DNA of 34,961 nucleotides from an uncultured Solimonas sp. GTDB lineage: Bacteria; Pseudomonadota; Gammaproteobacteria; Nevskiales; Nevskiaceae. The position numbers and the translations under genes are program-made. The notes below the pieces were generated by a model. The model worked only from the letters and a program-made list of their open reading frames with translations. It was not told the origin of the DNA and made no database searches. The stretch covers positions 1 through 34,961 of the forward strand of contig CAMLDZ010000023.1 in assembly GCA_946478985.1 (NCBI GenBank). Direction: 5' to 3'. Shown here piece by piece: positions 1-8,804 of this stretch. How positions within the stretch are numbered: position 1 is the first letter of the stretch; each line of letters opens with the position of its first letter.

Positions 1-581
<581 letters not shown>

Positions 582-757
582 GCGATAGCACCTCATGTGG
601 CAAAGGAAAGCGGCGGGCCGGCGTGCCTTTCGGAAAACGCAGCGTCCGGCGGCGAAAGTGTTCTTTTGAGTGGCGGCCATGATAGCCGCGCGATGCCGTC
701 GAGTGCTCGGCCGAAGCGCCATACCGCGGTGGGCGCACGCGCGCATGTGATTATTTT

Positions 758-786
758 TTGACAATGTTTTGGGCGACGCCTACACT
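758..786 (+). promoter_or_regulatory. Sigma70-type promoter of the histone H1-like gene
   Basis: A perfect -35 hexamer TTGACA (758-763) is followed by exactly 17 nt and then TACACT (781-786, 4 of 6 matches to TATAAT). It sits in a locally AT-rich patch (TTATTTTTTG) that stands out from the GC-rich surroundings. Predicted transcription start is near 793, which implies a leader of about 300 nt before the H1-like gene at 1100. No other gene lies in between. Confidence 0.65.
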
Positions 787-1099
787 CGAACCCGACTTTC
801 TGGGGGAAGTCAAGGGGAGCGAGATGGCTGGCCTTCGGACAGGTATTGACCGCTTTGAAAACGCCGAAAACGTGCTGAAAAGCCGTGCCGCCTATCGCCC
901 TCGTCAAACCCTTGCGCCGCCTCCGGCGCTCACCCCGCACCACCGCAATTCCGCAGTCCGGCGCCATGCCGGTGTTGCTGCTTGTGCGTGGATTTTCGAT
1001 CGCTCGCGCAGCACCGCTGCAGCACGCTGAAGACGCTGACGACGCGCATGCGAATTTCTGGCCGAAGAGGCCGTACACCCTAAGGAGCTTGTCACGCAC
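787..1099 (+). other. Long untranslated leader of the H1-like gene; no gene seen in 582-1099
   Basis: The 518 bases between fadB and the H1-like gene hold no credible coding sequence. Downstream of the promoter the leader contains short hairpins: GCGCCG (914-919) with CGGCGC (924-929) around a 4-nt loop, and GCAGC (1008-1012) with GCTGC (1016-1020). It ends in AAGGAG (1082-1087), the ribosome binding site, 12 nt before the ATG. The short open frames here have no ribosome binding sites or recognisable products. A structured leader suggests post-transcriptional control, but I match it to no known riboswitch. Confidence 0.4.
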
Positions 1100-1753
1100 A
1101 TGAGTAAGTCCGCGAAGAAGGCACCCGCCAAGAAGGCCGTGAAAAAAGCCGCAAGCAAGGCAGTGGCGGCGAAGAAGGCAAGCAAGCAGGTCGCCAAGAA
1201 GGTCGTCAAGAAAGTGGCGGTGAAGAAGGCTGTGGTGGCCAAGAAAGTCGCCGCCAAGAAAGCCGCCGTCAGCAAGAAGGTCGCCGCCAAGAAGCCCGCG
1301 GCCAAGGGCACGCTGGCCTCGCTCAAGGCGCGCGCGCAGAAGGCCGTGGCCAATGCCAAGAAGGCCGTGAGCAAGGCCAAGACCGACGTCAAGAAGTCCG
1401 CCAAGGCCAACACCGCCAAGGTGAAGAAGGTCGAGGCCAAGGTCGAGGCCCGCGCCAAGAAGGCCGTGAAGCAGGTCCAGGCCGCCGCCAAGAAGCTGGA
1501 GAAGAAGGCCACGACCACGGTCAAGGCCGAGATCAAGTCCGCCAAGGCCGTCGTCAAGCAGGTCGAGAAGAAAGCCAAGAAGGTCGCTGCCGCTGTCGAG
1601 AAGAAAGTCGACGAAGCGGTGGTGGAGCCTATCGCCGCGGCCGCCGCGGCGATCACACCGTCGCCGCTGTCGCGCGCCTTCCTTGCCACCTCGCAGGGCA
1701 AGAAGGAAGCATCCGAGCACGGCGACGATGCGCCGGCGACGCCGGCCTCCTGA
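1100..1753 (+). CDS. Histone H1-like lysine/alanine-rich DNA-binding protein (AlgP/HctB-like)
   Basis: This 217-residue protein is composed almost wholly of Lys, Ala and Val. Residues 1-75 are irregular KKA/AKK/VAKK repeats resembling the C-terminal tail of eukaryotic histone H1 and the bacterial AlgP and HctB proteins. The middle (about 75-180) is a heptad-like amphipathic alternation of AKKAV with acidic positions, likely one long helix. The last 35 residues lose the basic bias (Pro/Ser/Asp-rich). Such proteins bind DNA non-specifically and are thought to condense the nucleoid or tune transcription; AlgP affects alginate expression in Pseudomonas. The repeats were read straight through without a frame break. 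AAGGAG lies upstream of the ATG. The gene is monocistronic, with its own promoter (758-786) and terminator (1775-1803). Function beyond DNA binding is inference. Confidence 0.85.
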   Translation: MSKSAKKAPAKKAVKKAASKAVAAKKASKQVAKKVVKKVAVKKAVVAKKVAAKKAAVSKKVAAKKPAAKGTLASLKARAQKAVANAKKAVSKAKTDVKKSAKANTAKVKKVEAKVEARAKKAVKQVQAAAKKLEKKATTTVKAEIKSAKAVVKQVEKKAKKVAAAVEKKVDEAVVEPIAAAAAAITPSPLSRAFLATSQGKKEASEHGDDAPATPAS

Positions 1754-1774
1754 GCTGCGCCAAGTGCTGGTCGC

Positions 1775-1803
1775 AAAGCCCGCCGCATGGCGGGCTTTGT
1801 CGT
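1775..1803 (+). terminator. Rho-independent terminator after the H1-like gene
   Basis: A perfect 10-bp stem AAAGCCCGCC (1775-1784) and GGCGGGCTTT (1789-1798) closes a GCAT loop. It lies 21 nt after the stop codon. The T-run is short (TTTGTCGTT). The A/T ends of the stem would let it work in both directions. Confidence 0.8.
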
Positions 1804-1854
1804 TATGGCGCCCGGCAGGCGACAATCGCGGTCTGCCTTCCGCCCGACTCCCGC

Positions 1855-2784
1855 ATGAGCCTCAGCCTCGAGCAAAGCACCGCGCTGTGCAGCCTGCTGT
1901 CCGATATCAGCCGCCTGCGGCTGCTATTGCTGCTGGAGCGCCACGAGCTGAGCGTGGCCGAGCTGACCGAGGTGACCGATCTGGCGCAAAGCCGCGTGTC
2001 CACGCATCTGGCGCGCCTCAAGCGTGCCGGCCTGGTCCAGGACAAGCGCGCCGGCAACGCCGCGTACTACTCGGCGGTGGGCCATGACGGTGATGCCGGC
2101 ACCTTCTGGAATCTGATCCGCGGCCTGCTCGACGACCGCCAGGCGCGCGTCGACAGCGAGCGTGCCGAGCAGGTGATCGCCGGTCGCAAGCGCGGCCAGA
2201 CCTGGGCGGAATCCGTCGCCGGCCGCATGGAGCTGCATTACTCGCCGGGCCGGACCTGGGAGGCGACGGCACGCGCGCTGATCGGCCTGCTGTCGCTGGG
2301 CGACGTGCTCGACATCGGTTGCGGTGACGGCGTGCTGGCCGAGCTGGTGGCTGAACGCGCGCACAGCGTCACCTGCGTCGATGTCAGCGCCACGGTGATC
2401 GCCGCCGCGCGCAAGCGCCTGCAGGATTTCGATTCGGTCAGCTTCGTCGAGGCCGACATGCATGCGATGCCGCTGCCGGATGCGCGCTACGACCACGTCT
2501 TCCTGATGCACGCGCTGGCCTACACACGCGAGCCGGCAGTGGTCCTCAGGGAAAGCGCGCGCGTGCTCAAGCCCGGCGGCAAGCTGCTCGTCGCGGCGCT
2601 GGCCGAGCACACGCACGAGGAGACGATGCGCGCCTACGACCACGTCAATCTCGGCATTGCGCCGGAACGCCTGCGCAGCCTGCTGGAGCAGGCCGGCTTC
2701 GTCGCCGAGAGCTGTCGCATCAGTTCACAGGAGCCGCGCGCGCCTTACTTCAGCGTGGTGACGGCGCTGGCACGCAAGGTCTAG
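1855..2784 (+). CDS. ArsR-family winged-helix regulator fused to a SAM-dependent methyltransferase
   Basis: 309 residues, two domains. Residues 1-90 are an ArsR/SmtB-type winged helix: an LSDISRLRLLLLL helix, then a recognition segment with SRVSTHLARLKRAGLV, then a wing. I see no CxC or His-rich metal site, so metal sensing is unlikely. Residues 115-300 are a class I methyltransferase: motif I VLDIGCGDGV at 151-160, an acidic ribose-binding Asp at 176 (CVDVS), a PLPDARYDHVF motif IV region and VLKPGGKLLV. The family is known in proteobacteria, often near methionine-cycle genes. That suggests an S-adenosylmethionine-responsive regulator, but no met gene lies nearby, so this is inference. The ATG at 1855 has no strong ribosome binding site and lies 52 nt after the preceding terminator. 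Confidence 0.85.
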   Translation: MSLSLEQSTALCSLLSDISRLRLLLLLERHELSVAELTEVTDLAQSRVSTHLARLKRAGLVQDKRAGNAAYYSAVGHDGDAGTFWNLIRGLLDDRQARVDSERAEQVIAGRKRGQTWAESVAGRMELHYSPGRTWEATARALIGLLSLGDVLDIGCGDGVLAELVAERAHSVTCVDVSATVIAAARKRLQDFDSVSFVEADMHAMPLPDARYDHVFLMHALAYTREPAVVLRESARVLKPGGKLLVAALAEHTHEETMRAYDHVNLGIAPERLRSLLEQAGFVAESCRISSQEPRAPYFSVVTALARKV

Positions 2785-2818
2785 CACGCGTGCCGGGCGG
2801 ATCGGCGCGGAGCCTGCG

Positions 2819-3532
2819 CTATGCCGCCGGCAAATCCTCCGCCCACAGGCATTTGCCCTTGCCGGAAATCTTCTTCAGCCGTGCCTGGTGCGCGGCCACC
2901 TCCTCGCCGCTGGCGATCACTACCGGCAGGGCCGCCGGGCTCGGACCTAGCAGTTCGGCGAAGCGCGAGCGGCGCTGGGCGCCGGAAGCGTCCTCGTCGA
3001 GCGTCAGCGCGCTCTGGCCGCCGGTCATCGCCAGGTAGACCTCGGCGAGCAGCTGCGCGTCGAGCTGGGCACCGTGGAATTCGCGGTGCGAGTTGTCGAC
3101 GCCGTAGCGCTTGCACAAGGCGTCGAGATTGACCTTCTGCCCCGGGTGCAGGCGTCGCGCCATCAGCACGGTGTCGGTGACGGCGCAGACCTCGGCCAGC
3201 TTCTGCGTGATGCCGGCGCGCGCGAACTCGGCATCGAGAAAGCCGATGTCGAAACCGGCGTTGTGGATGATCAGCTCGGCACCGCACAGGTAATCCCAGA
3301 TTTCCCGCGCCTGCTCGGCGAACTTCGGCTCGCCGGCGACGCGCTCGTTGGTGATGCCGTGCACTTTCATCGCGCCCGGATCGATCTCGCGCTCCGGGTT
3401 GAAGTAGCGGTGCACGTCGTTGCGCGTCGGCCGGCGGTTGCGCAGCTCGATGCAGCCCAGCTCGATGATGCGGTGGCCCAGCTCGACTTCGAGGCCGGTG
3501 GTTTCGGTATCGAGCACGATCTGCCGCGTCAT
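2819..3532 (-). CDS. dnaQ: DNA polymerase III epsilon subunit (3'-5' proofreading exonuclease)
   Basis: 237 residues, close to the 243 of E. coli. DnaQ proofreads newly made DNA within the polymerase III core (alpha-epsilon-theta). The DEDDh exonuclease residues are all visible: D8 and E10 in LDTETTG, D95 in HNAGFD, H153 and D158 in [17 protein letters not shown] (171-178) is at the position of the beta-clamp binding motif. The C-terminal segment with [10 protein letters not shown] and GKCLW corresponds to the alpha-binding tail. The open frame runs further upstream, but the ATG at 3532 gives the family N-terminus [13 protein letters not shown]. It overlaps the end of rnhA by 4 nt (ATGA), indicating translational coupling. 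In E. coli the two genes diverge; here they are co-directional. Confidence 0.95.
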   Translation of the reverse strand: MTRQIVLDTETTGLEVELGHRIIELGCIELRNRRPTRNDVHRYFNPEREIDPGAMKVHGITNERVAGEPKFAEQAREIWDYLCGAELIIHNAGFDIGFLDAEFARAGITQKLAEVCAVTDTVLMARRLHPGQKVNLDALCKRYGVDNSHREFHGAQLDAQLLAEVYLAMTGGQSALTLDEDASGAQRRSRFAELLGPSPAALPVVIASGEEVAAHQARLKKISGKGKCLWAEDLPAA

Positions 3533-3987
3533 GACTGCGCCTCCAGCTTGCCGGCGAGCGCCTGCAGCACGCCTTCGTTGGCAAGCCGGTCGGCCTCCTC
3601 GTTGCCGGGATCGCCGGCATGGCCCTTGACCCAGCGCCAGTCGATCTGGTGCCGGGCCGCGGCGGCATCGAGCTGCTGCCACAGCTCCTGGTTCTTGACC
3701 GGCTTCTTGTCGGCGGTGAGCCAGCCGCGCTTCTTCCAGCCCGGCAGCCACTGGGTCAGGCCCTGCATCACGTAGACCGAATCGGTGAACAGCGTGATCT
3801 GGCAGGGTTCCTTGAGTGCCTGCAGCGCCTCGATTGCGGCACGCAGTTCCATGCGGTTGTTGGTGGTGTCGCGCTCGCCGCCGCACAGGCGCCGCGCCTT
3901 GTCACCGTATTGCAGCAGCGCGCCCCAGCCGCCGGGGCCGGGATTGCCCTTGCAGGCGCCATCGGTATAGACGGTGATCTGCTTCAT
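3529..3987 (-). CDS. rnhA: Ribonuclease HI
   Basis: 152 residues, similar to E. coli RNase HI (155). It cuts the RNA strand of RNA-DNA hybrids such as R-loops and replication primers. The catalytic carboxylates are visible: D9 ([17 protein letters not shown]), E47 (NNRMELRA), D69 (LFTDS) and D133 (EEADRLAN), plus H123 in the [11 protein letters not shown] loop. The basic handle region W-K-K-R-G-W is present near 84-89. The start is fixed by the family N-terminus; the ribosome binding site is weak. It lies 123 bp downstream of the methyltransferase gene on the same strand and overlaps dnaQ by 4 nt. Confidence 0.96.
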   Translation of the reverse strand: MKQITVYTDGACKGNPGPGGWGALLQYGDKARRLCGGERDTTNNRMELRAAIEALQALKEPCQITLFTDSVYVMQGLTQWLPGWKKRGWLTADKKPVKNQELWQQLDAAAARHQIDWRWVKGHAGDPGNEEADRLANEGVLQALAGKLEAQS

Positions 3988-4110
3988 GGCGCGCGCTTAC
4001 CGCCGCGCAAGGCACGGACGGGCTTGGGGAGAGGGATAGGCATGCCGCGCATTTTAAGCGAGCGCGGCAGGCCGGCGGCGATCGCAAGTCCGCGGTCGGC
4101 TTGCGCGCGC

Positions 4111-4890
4111 TCAGGGCGGCGTCGGATTGGCGTCGCCGTCGATGTTCTGCCGCTGCGCAGCCGGTGCCGCCACGCCGACCAGCGGACGCACCTGCGCGCG
4201 CTGCGTGCGACCGACCAGATTGATCGGCAGCACCCGCTTGCGCGCTACCAGCAGGTAGGCCTCGGCGAGCGGCGCGACCAGCGCCTGCGGCGACCAGGGT
4301 TGCAGGCTGGAGCGAGAGGCCAGCCAGGGGAAGCCGGTGCCGAAACGGCGCAGGTCGGCGATCTCGAAATCGAGCAGCTGCAGCCAGTCGCCGACGCGAC
4401 CGGCGCTGTAGAAGTGCGCATGCGGCGGAAAGCTGCGGCCGCGCAGGCCCAGGCGATTGCGCCAGGCGCGCATGCCCCAGGGACTGAAGCCGAGCAGGAA
4501 CAGGCGGCCGCGATCGTTGAGCACGCGCGCCGCCTCGCGCAGCACGGCGTGCGGCGACTCGGAGAACTCCAGGGTGTGCGGCATGATCACCGCGTCGATG
4601 CTCTTGGCCGGCAGCGGCAGCTGCAGCGGATCGACGATCGCCGCGGCGCTACCGTCGGTGACGGTGCCCAGGACGGCGCGATGCAGGGTCTCGGCGCCCT
4701 GCAGGAAGCTCGCGTCGAGCGTCCAGCTGCCGATCTGCAACAAATGCCGGCCAAAGATGTCCGGCACCAGCCGCCGCAGCTCCTGCGCCTCGAGCGCGCG
4801 CAGGCGCATGCCCTGCGGCGAATCCATCCATTGTTCCAGCGCCGCGCGATCGAGCAGCCGCGCCCCATGGGGATGACGAAGTTCCAGCAT
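4111..4890 (-). CDS. YafS-like SAM-dependent methyltransferase
   Basis: 259 residues, a class I (UbiE/Methyltransf_11-like) fold. The usual glycine-rich motif I is reduced to LLQIGSW, an AIVDPLQLPLPAKSIDAVIMPHTLEF stretch holds motifs II/IV, and VLNDRGRLFLLGF is the post-motif strand. It occupies the place of E. coli yafS, between gloB and rnhA, so conserved context supports the family. The substrate is unknown to me. A TTG at 4908 could extend the frame by six codons, but that would place the start inside the ribosome binding site: GGAGGAGG lies just upstream of the ATG at 4890, which I take as the start. It diverges from gloB across 65 bp. The last ~35 residues are Ala/Pro/Arg-rich and probably disordered. 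Confidence 0.82.
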   Translation of the reverse strand: MLELRHPHGARLLDRAALEQWMDSPQGMRLRALEAQELRRLVPDIFGRHLLQIGSWTLDASFLQGAETLHRAVLGTVTDGSAAAIVDPLQLPLPAKSIDAVIMPHTLEFSESPHAVLREAARVLNDRGRLFLLGFSPWGMRAWRNRLGLRGRSFPPHAHFYSAGRVGDWLQLLDFEIADLRRFGTGFPWLASRSSLQPWSPQALVAPLAEAYLLVARKRVLPINLVGRTQRAQVRPLVGVAAPAAQRQNIDGDANPTPP

Positions 4891-4955
4891 CGCTTTACCC
4901 TCCTCCAAACCGCCACCTGCGGTCCGGATGATGACTGCCAGGCATCTTAACGCCG

Positions 4956-5753
4956 ATGATCCCGCCTATCACCGTTCACGCCCTGCCCGCTTTCACTGAC
5001 AACTACCTGTGGACGCTGGTTCGCGGCGACGAGGCTGTCGTCGTCGATCCGGGCGACGCCGCGCCGGTGCAGGCGTTTCTGCGCCAGCGAGACCTGCAGC
5101 TGCGCGCCATCCTCGTCACGCATCATCATCCGGACCACATCGGCGGCATCGCCGCGCTGCTCGAACGCTGGGCAGTGCCGGTCTATGGCCCGCGCTCGGA
5201 GCTGCCGCGCATCGATACGCTGAGCGCGCTGCTCGACGACGGCGACAGCGTCGAGGTCTTCGGCGAGCGCTACACCGTGCTGGACGTACCCGGTCACACG
5301 CGCGGCCATATCGCCTACTACGCCGCCACCGCGGATGCCGGTGATGGCCGCCTGTTCTGCGGCGATACCCTGTTCTCCGGCGGCTGCGGCCGGCTCTTCG
5401 AAGGCACGCCGGCGCAGATGCACGCCAGCCTGGAGCGCCTGGCCTGCCTGCCGGCGACCACGCGGGTCTATTGCACGCACGAGTACACCCTGGCGAACCT
5501 GGCGTTCGCCCGCGCGGTCGAGCCCGACAACGCCGACGTGCAGGCACGGCTGGCGCAGGTCCGGCAACTGCGCGCGGCGGACCGGCCCAGCCTGCCGAGC
5601 ACGATCGCGGCCGAACGGCGCTTCAATCCGTTCCTGCGCACCGAGGAGGCCGCGGTGCGCAAGGCAGCGCAGGATTTCGCCGGCCGGATCCTCGACAGCA
5701 GCGCTGAGGTGTTTGCGGCCTTGCGCCGCTGGAAGGACGGCTTCCGCGGCTAG
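4956..5753 (+). CDS. gloB: Hydroxyacylglutathione hydrolase (glyoxalase II)
   Basis: 265 residues, metallo-beta-lactamase fold. It hydrolyses S-lactoylglutathione to lactate and glutathione, completing methylglyoxal detoxification. The binuclear metal site motif THHHPDH spans 55-61 (H56, H58, D60, H61). Further metal ligands appear in VPGHTRGH, LFCGDTLFSGGCGR and CTHEYTL. The C-terminal helical domain has a glutathione-binding type RFNPFLR segment. The start gives the family N-terminus (ITVHALPAFTDNYLW). The ribosome binding site is poor. It is divergent from the YafS-like gene, as in E. coli. Confidence 0.95.
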   Translation: MIPPITVHALPAFTDNYLWTLVRGDEAVVVDPGDAAPVQAFLRQRDLQLRAILVTHHHPDHIGGIAALLERWAVPVYGPRSELPRIDTLSALLDDGDSVEVFGERYTVLDVPGHTRGHIAYYAATADAGDGRLFCGDTLFSGGCGRLFEGTPAQMHASLERLACLPATTRVYCTHEYTLANLAFARAVEPDNADVQARLAQVRQLRAADRPSLPSTIAAERRFNPFLRTEEAAVRKAAQDFAGRILDSSAEVFAALRRWKDGFRG

Positions 5754-5813
5754 CTTCTTGCTTGCCCAGTGGCTCCGCCATGCACAACCCGCAGGCACAA
5801 GCTGGAGGCAACC

Positions 5814-6179
5814 ATGACCCCATCAGGCTTCTGGCCGCTCCTGTTGATCGCAGCACTGCTGCCGTTACAGGCTTCGGCACAGGGCACGGATGCCGGCAGC
5901 AACGCCGGCGCGGCCTCGGTCGCCTCGGCCGCTGCCAGCGAGCCGCCGCTCGACCGCGAGCGCGAGCTGGCCCGGATGCGCGGCGAACGCGGCCTGCAGG
6001 TATGTCGCAAGTCGGCTGATGGCAAGCTGCAATACACCGGCACCACCGAAGGCTATGAGCGTCGCCAGATCAAGGTGCTGGTCAGCAGGATCGTCAAGGC
6101 CGAAACCGGCGAGCCGGTGACCGGCTTCCGCGAGACCAACATCTGGGACGATCCGGCCAACTGGTCGATCTGTTCCTGA
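5814..6179 (+). CDS. Small secreted protein of unknown function
   Basis: 121 residues. An N-terminal signal peptide (hydrophobic FWPLLLIAALLPLQ then ASAQG) predicts cleavage after about residue 22 and export to the periplasm. The mature part starts with a low-complexity Ala/Ser/Gly linker, then a charged helix (DRERELARMRGERG). It ends with a small domain carrying two cysteines, CRKSADGK and a C-terminal NWSICS, which could form a disulphide. An upstream in-frame ATG at 5769 exists, but GGAGG lies 5 nt before 5814 and the signal peptide starts there. I do not recognise a family. Confidence 0.7.
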   Translation: MTPSGFWPLLLIAALLPLQASAQGTDAGSNAGAASVASAAASEPPLDRERELARMRGERGLQVCRKSADGKLQYTGTTEGYERRQIKVLVSRIVKAETGEPVTGFRETNIWDDPANWSICS

Positions 6180-6204
6180 GCGCCCGCCGCGGCGCCGCAT
6201 GACG

Positions 6205-6237
6205 AAAAACGGCCGCGCCCTCGCGGGCGCAGCCGTT
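6205..6237 (-). terminator. Rho-independent terminator of lon
   Basis: A long stem AACGGC-C-GCGCCC (6208-6220) pairs with GGGCGC-A-GCCGTT (6225-6237) around a TCGC loop, with one internal mismatch. On the minus strand it is followed by a T-run (positions 6209-6205), placing it 24 nt after the lon stop. It may also stop reading from the small secreted protein gene on the other strand. Confidence 0.85.
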
Positions 6238-6260
6238 GCTGACCACAGCCGGCGAAGCGC

Positions 6261-8666
6261 TCAGTGCGCGCGCGAGCTTTCCTTGCTGGCGTTGGCATCA
6301 TCGGCCACCGGCGCCGACTCGCTCGCCGCGCTAGGCTCCGGCACGCGCTCCAGCGCGATCCGCAGCACGTCCTCGACCCAGCGCACCGGCTCGATGTTCA
6401 GCGTCGACTTCACCGTCTCCGGGATGTCGGCGAGATCCTTGACGTTCTCCTGCGGGATCACCACGGTCTTGATGCCGCCGCGCTGCGCAGCCAGCAGCTT
6501 TTCCTTGAGGCCACCGATCGGCAGCACCTCGCCGCGCAGGGTGATCTCGCCGGTCATCGCCACATCGGCGCGCACCGGGATATCGGTCAGCGCCGACACC
6601 AGTGCCGTGCACATCGCGATACCGGCAGAGGGGCCATCCTTCGGCGTTGCGCCTTCCGGCACGTGCACGTGGATGTCGCTGGTCTCGTAGAACTTGGCGT
6701 CGATGCCGAGCTTCTTGCTGCGCGAGCGCACCACCGTCAGCGCCGCCTGGATCGACTCCTGCATGACGTTGCCGAGGCTGCCGGTCTGCGTCAGCTTGCC
6801 CTTGCCGGGCGCCAGTGCGGCTTCGATCGTCAGCAGTTCGCCGCCAACCTCGGTCCACGCCAGGCCGGTGACCTGGCCGATCTGGTTGCGCTCCTCGGCA
6901 CGGCCGTAGCGGAACTGCGGCACGCCCAGATACTTGGAGACGTTGTCCGGCGTGACCTCGACGCGGCTCACGTCCTTGTCGGTCAGCAGCTCCTTGACGA
7001 CCTTGCGGCAGATCTTGCTGACCAGACGCTCCAGCGAGCGCACGCCGGCCTCGCGCGTGTACAGGCGCACGATCTCGCGCAGCGCAGCGTCGCCCACCGT
7101 CAGCTCGCCGTCCTTCACGCCGTTGTTCTTCATCTGCTTGGGCAGCAGATACTGCTTGGCGATGGCGACCTTCTCGTCCTCGGTGTAGCCCGGCAGGCGG
7201 ATCACCTCCATGCGGTCGAGCAGCGGGCCCGGAATGTTCAGGGTGTTGGCGGTGGCGATGAACATCACGTCCGAGAGGTCGTACTCCACTTCCAGGTAGT
7301 GATCCTGGAACGTCGAGTTCTGCTCGGGGTCGAGCACCTCCAGCAGCGCCGCCGACGGGTCGCCGCGGAAATCCATCGCCATCTTGTCGATTTCATCCAG
7401 CAGGAACATCGGGTTCTTGACCCCGACCTTGCTCATGTTCTGGATGATCTTGCCGGGCATCGAGCCGATGTACGTGCGCCGGTGGCCGCGAATCTCCGCC
7501 TCGTCGCGCACGCCGCCGAGCGACATGCGCACGAACTTGCGATTGACCGCGTCGGCGATCGAGCGGCCCAGCGAGGTCTTGCCGACGCCCGGCGGACCGA
7601 CGAGGCAGAGGATCGGGCCCTTGAGCTTCTTGATGCGCGCCTGCACGGCCAGATACTCGACGATGCGTTCCTTGACCTTCTCAAGGCCGTAGTGGTCCTC
7701 GTCGAGCTTGGTCTGCGCCAGATCCAGGTCGATGTGCGTCTTGGTGCGCTTCTTCCACGGCACGCTGGTCAGCGTGTCGAGATAGTTGCGCACGACGGTG
7801 GCTTCCGCCGACATCGGCGGCATCATCTTCAGCTTGTTGAGTTCGGCAACGGCCTTGATCCTGGCCTCCTTGTGCATGCCGGACTTTTCGATCTTGCTGG
7901 CCAGCTCCTCCTGCTCGGAAGGGCCGTCCTCGTTCTCGCCGAGTTCCTTCTGAATGGCCTTCATCTGCTCATTCAGGTAGTACTCGCGCTGGTTCTTCTC
8001 CATCTGCTGCTTGACGCGCGTGCGGATCTTCTTCTCGATCTGCAGCACGTCGATCTCGTTTTCCAGCTGGTGCATCACGTGTTCGAGACGCGCCTTCGGA
8101 TCGTCGATCTCCAGCACCTCCTGCTTGTCTTCGAGCTTGAGATTGAGATGCGCGGCAATGGTGTCGGCGAGCCGGCCCGGCGCATCCATGCTGGTCAGCG
8201 ACGGCAGCAGCTCGGCCGGAATCTTCTTGTTGAGCTTGGCGTAGGCCTCGAACTGGGCAAGGATCGAGCGCGTGGCGGCGTCGACTTCCTTGTCGTCGGT
8301 GGTCAGCAGCTTGTCGTCCGGCAGCTGCTGGCATTCGGCGGTGAGGAACACGCCTTCGAAATCGTAATTGACGATGCGCGCGCGGCTGACGCCTTCGACC
8401 AGCACCTTCACCGTGCCATCCGGCAGCTTGAGCATCTGCAGGATGCTGGCCAGCGTGCCGACGCGATGCAGGTCTTCGGCGCGCGGATCGTCAGTGTCCG
8501 CGGTCTTTTGCGCGACCAGCAGAATCTTCTTGTCGTCCTGCATCGCCGCGGCCAAGGCCTTGATCGACTTCTCGCGGCCGACGAACAGCGGGATCGCCAT
8601 GTGCGGAAACACCACCACGTCGCGCAGGGGCAAAACGGGAGCGGTGCGTTCTGATTGAGGGTCCAC
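6261..8666 (-). CDS. lon: ATP-dependent Lon protease
   Basis: 801 residues (E. coli 784). Lon is a cytoplasmic AAA+ serine protease that degrades misfolded and regulatory proteins. Domain order: N-terminal substrate-binding LON domain (about 8-205), coiled linker, AAA+ module with Walker A GPPGVGKT (357-364) and Walker B FLLDEID (421-427), then the protease domain. The catalytic dyad is S680 (PKDGPSAG) and K723 (GGLKEK), 43 residues apart as in E. coli. The extra C-terminal ~20 residues are Ala/Ser/acidic and likely disordered. Translation starts at GTG (8666) with CAGGAG upstream. A sigma32-like promoter precedes it (8713-8738) and a strong terminator follows. Confidence 0.97.
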   Translation of the reverse strand: MDPQSERTAPVLPLRDVVVFPHMAIPLFVGREKSIKALAAAMQDDKKILLVAQKTADTDDPRAEDLHRVGTLASILQMLKLPDGTVKVLVEGVSRARIVNYDFEGVFLTAECQQLPDDKLLTTDDKEVDAATRSILAQFEAYAKLNKKIPAELLPSLTSMDAPGRLADTIAAHLNLKLEDKQEVLEIDDPKARLEHVMHQLENEIDVLQIEKKIRTRVKQQMEKNQREYYLNEQMKAIQKELGENEDGPSEQEELASKIEKSGMHKEARIKAVAELNKLKMMPPMSAEATVVRNYLDTLTSVPWKKRTKTHIDLDLAQTKLDEDHYGLEKVKERIVEYLAVQARIKKLKGPILCLVGPPGVGKTSLGRSIADAVNRKFVRMSLGGVRDEAEIRGHRRTYIGSMPGKIIQNMSKVGVKNPMFLLDEIDKMAMDFRGDPSAALLEVLDPEQNSTFQDHYLEVEYDLSDVMFIATANTLNIPGPLLDRMEVIRLPGYTEDEKVAIAKQYLLPKQMKNNGVKDGELTVGDAALREIVRLYTREAGVRSLERLVSKICRKVVKELLTDKDVSRVEVTPDNVSKYLGVPQFRYGRAEERNQIGQVTGLAWTEVGGELLTIEAALAPGKGKLTQTGSLGNVMQESIQAALTVVRSRSKKLGIDAKFYETSDIHVHVPEGATPKDGPSAGIAMCTALVSALTDIPVRADVAMTGEITLRGEVLPIGGLKEKLLAAQRGGIKTVVIPQENVKDLADIPETVKSTLNIEPVRWVEDVLRIALERVPEPSAASESAPVADDANASKESSRAH

Positions 8667-8712
8667 GGGATCTCCTGAGGGTTGTCGTCATTATGCCGAC
8701 TCGCACTTCCAC

Positions 8713-8738
8713 ATGCGGGCTATCGAGCAAGAATCAAG
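8713..8738 (-). promoter_or_regulatory. Sigma32-like heat-shock promoter of lon
   Basis: On the minus strand CTTGAT (8738-8733) is followed by 13 nt and CCCGCAT (8719-8713). This resembles the sigma32 consensus CTTGAA-N13-17-CCCCAT. It sits about 50 nt upstream of the lon GTG, and lon is a classical heat-shock gene. A possible sigma70 -10 (CATAAT, 8695-8690) lies closer but lacks a good -35. Confidence 0.45.
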
Positions 8739-8804
8739 CCGGAGCTCGAAGGCACTGCATTTACCGTCATGCAATCAGCAGCTTGAGCGTCGCTAAAAGC
8801 TTTT

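Noticed and set aside
593..1875. Long minus-strand frames (410 and 323 codons) over the H1-like gene, rich in Leu/Gly or Ala/Phe/Leu
   Set aside because: Antisense of AAG/GCC codons gives CTT/GGC, producing false 'membrane-like' sequence; the plus strand has the promoter, ribosome binding site and terminator.
4891..4908. TTG start six codons before the YafS-like ATG
   Set aside because: Those codons are the ribosome binding site GGAGGAGG itself.
6264..8654. 796-codon plus-strand open frame opposite lon
   Set aside because: It mirrors lon exactly; its His/Arg/Leu-rich translation is the antisense of a high-GC gene and has no ribosome binding site or motif.
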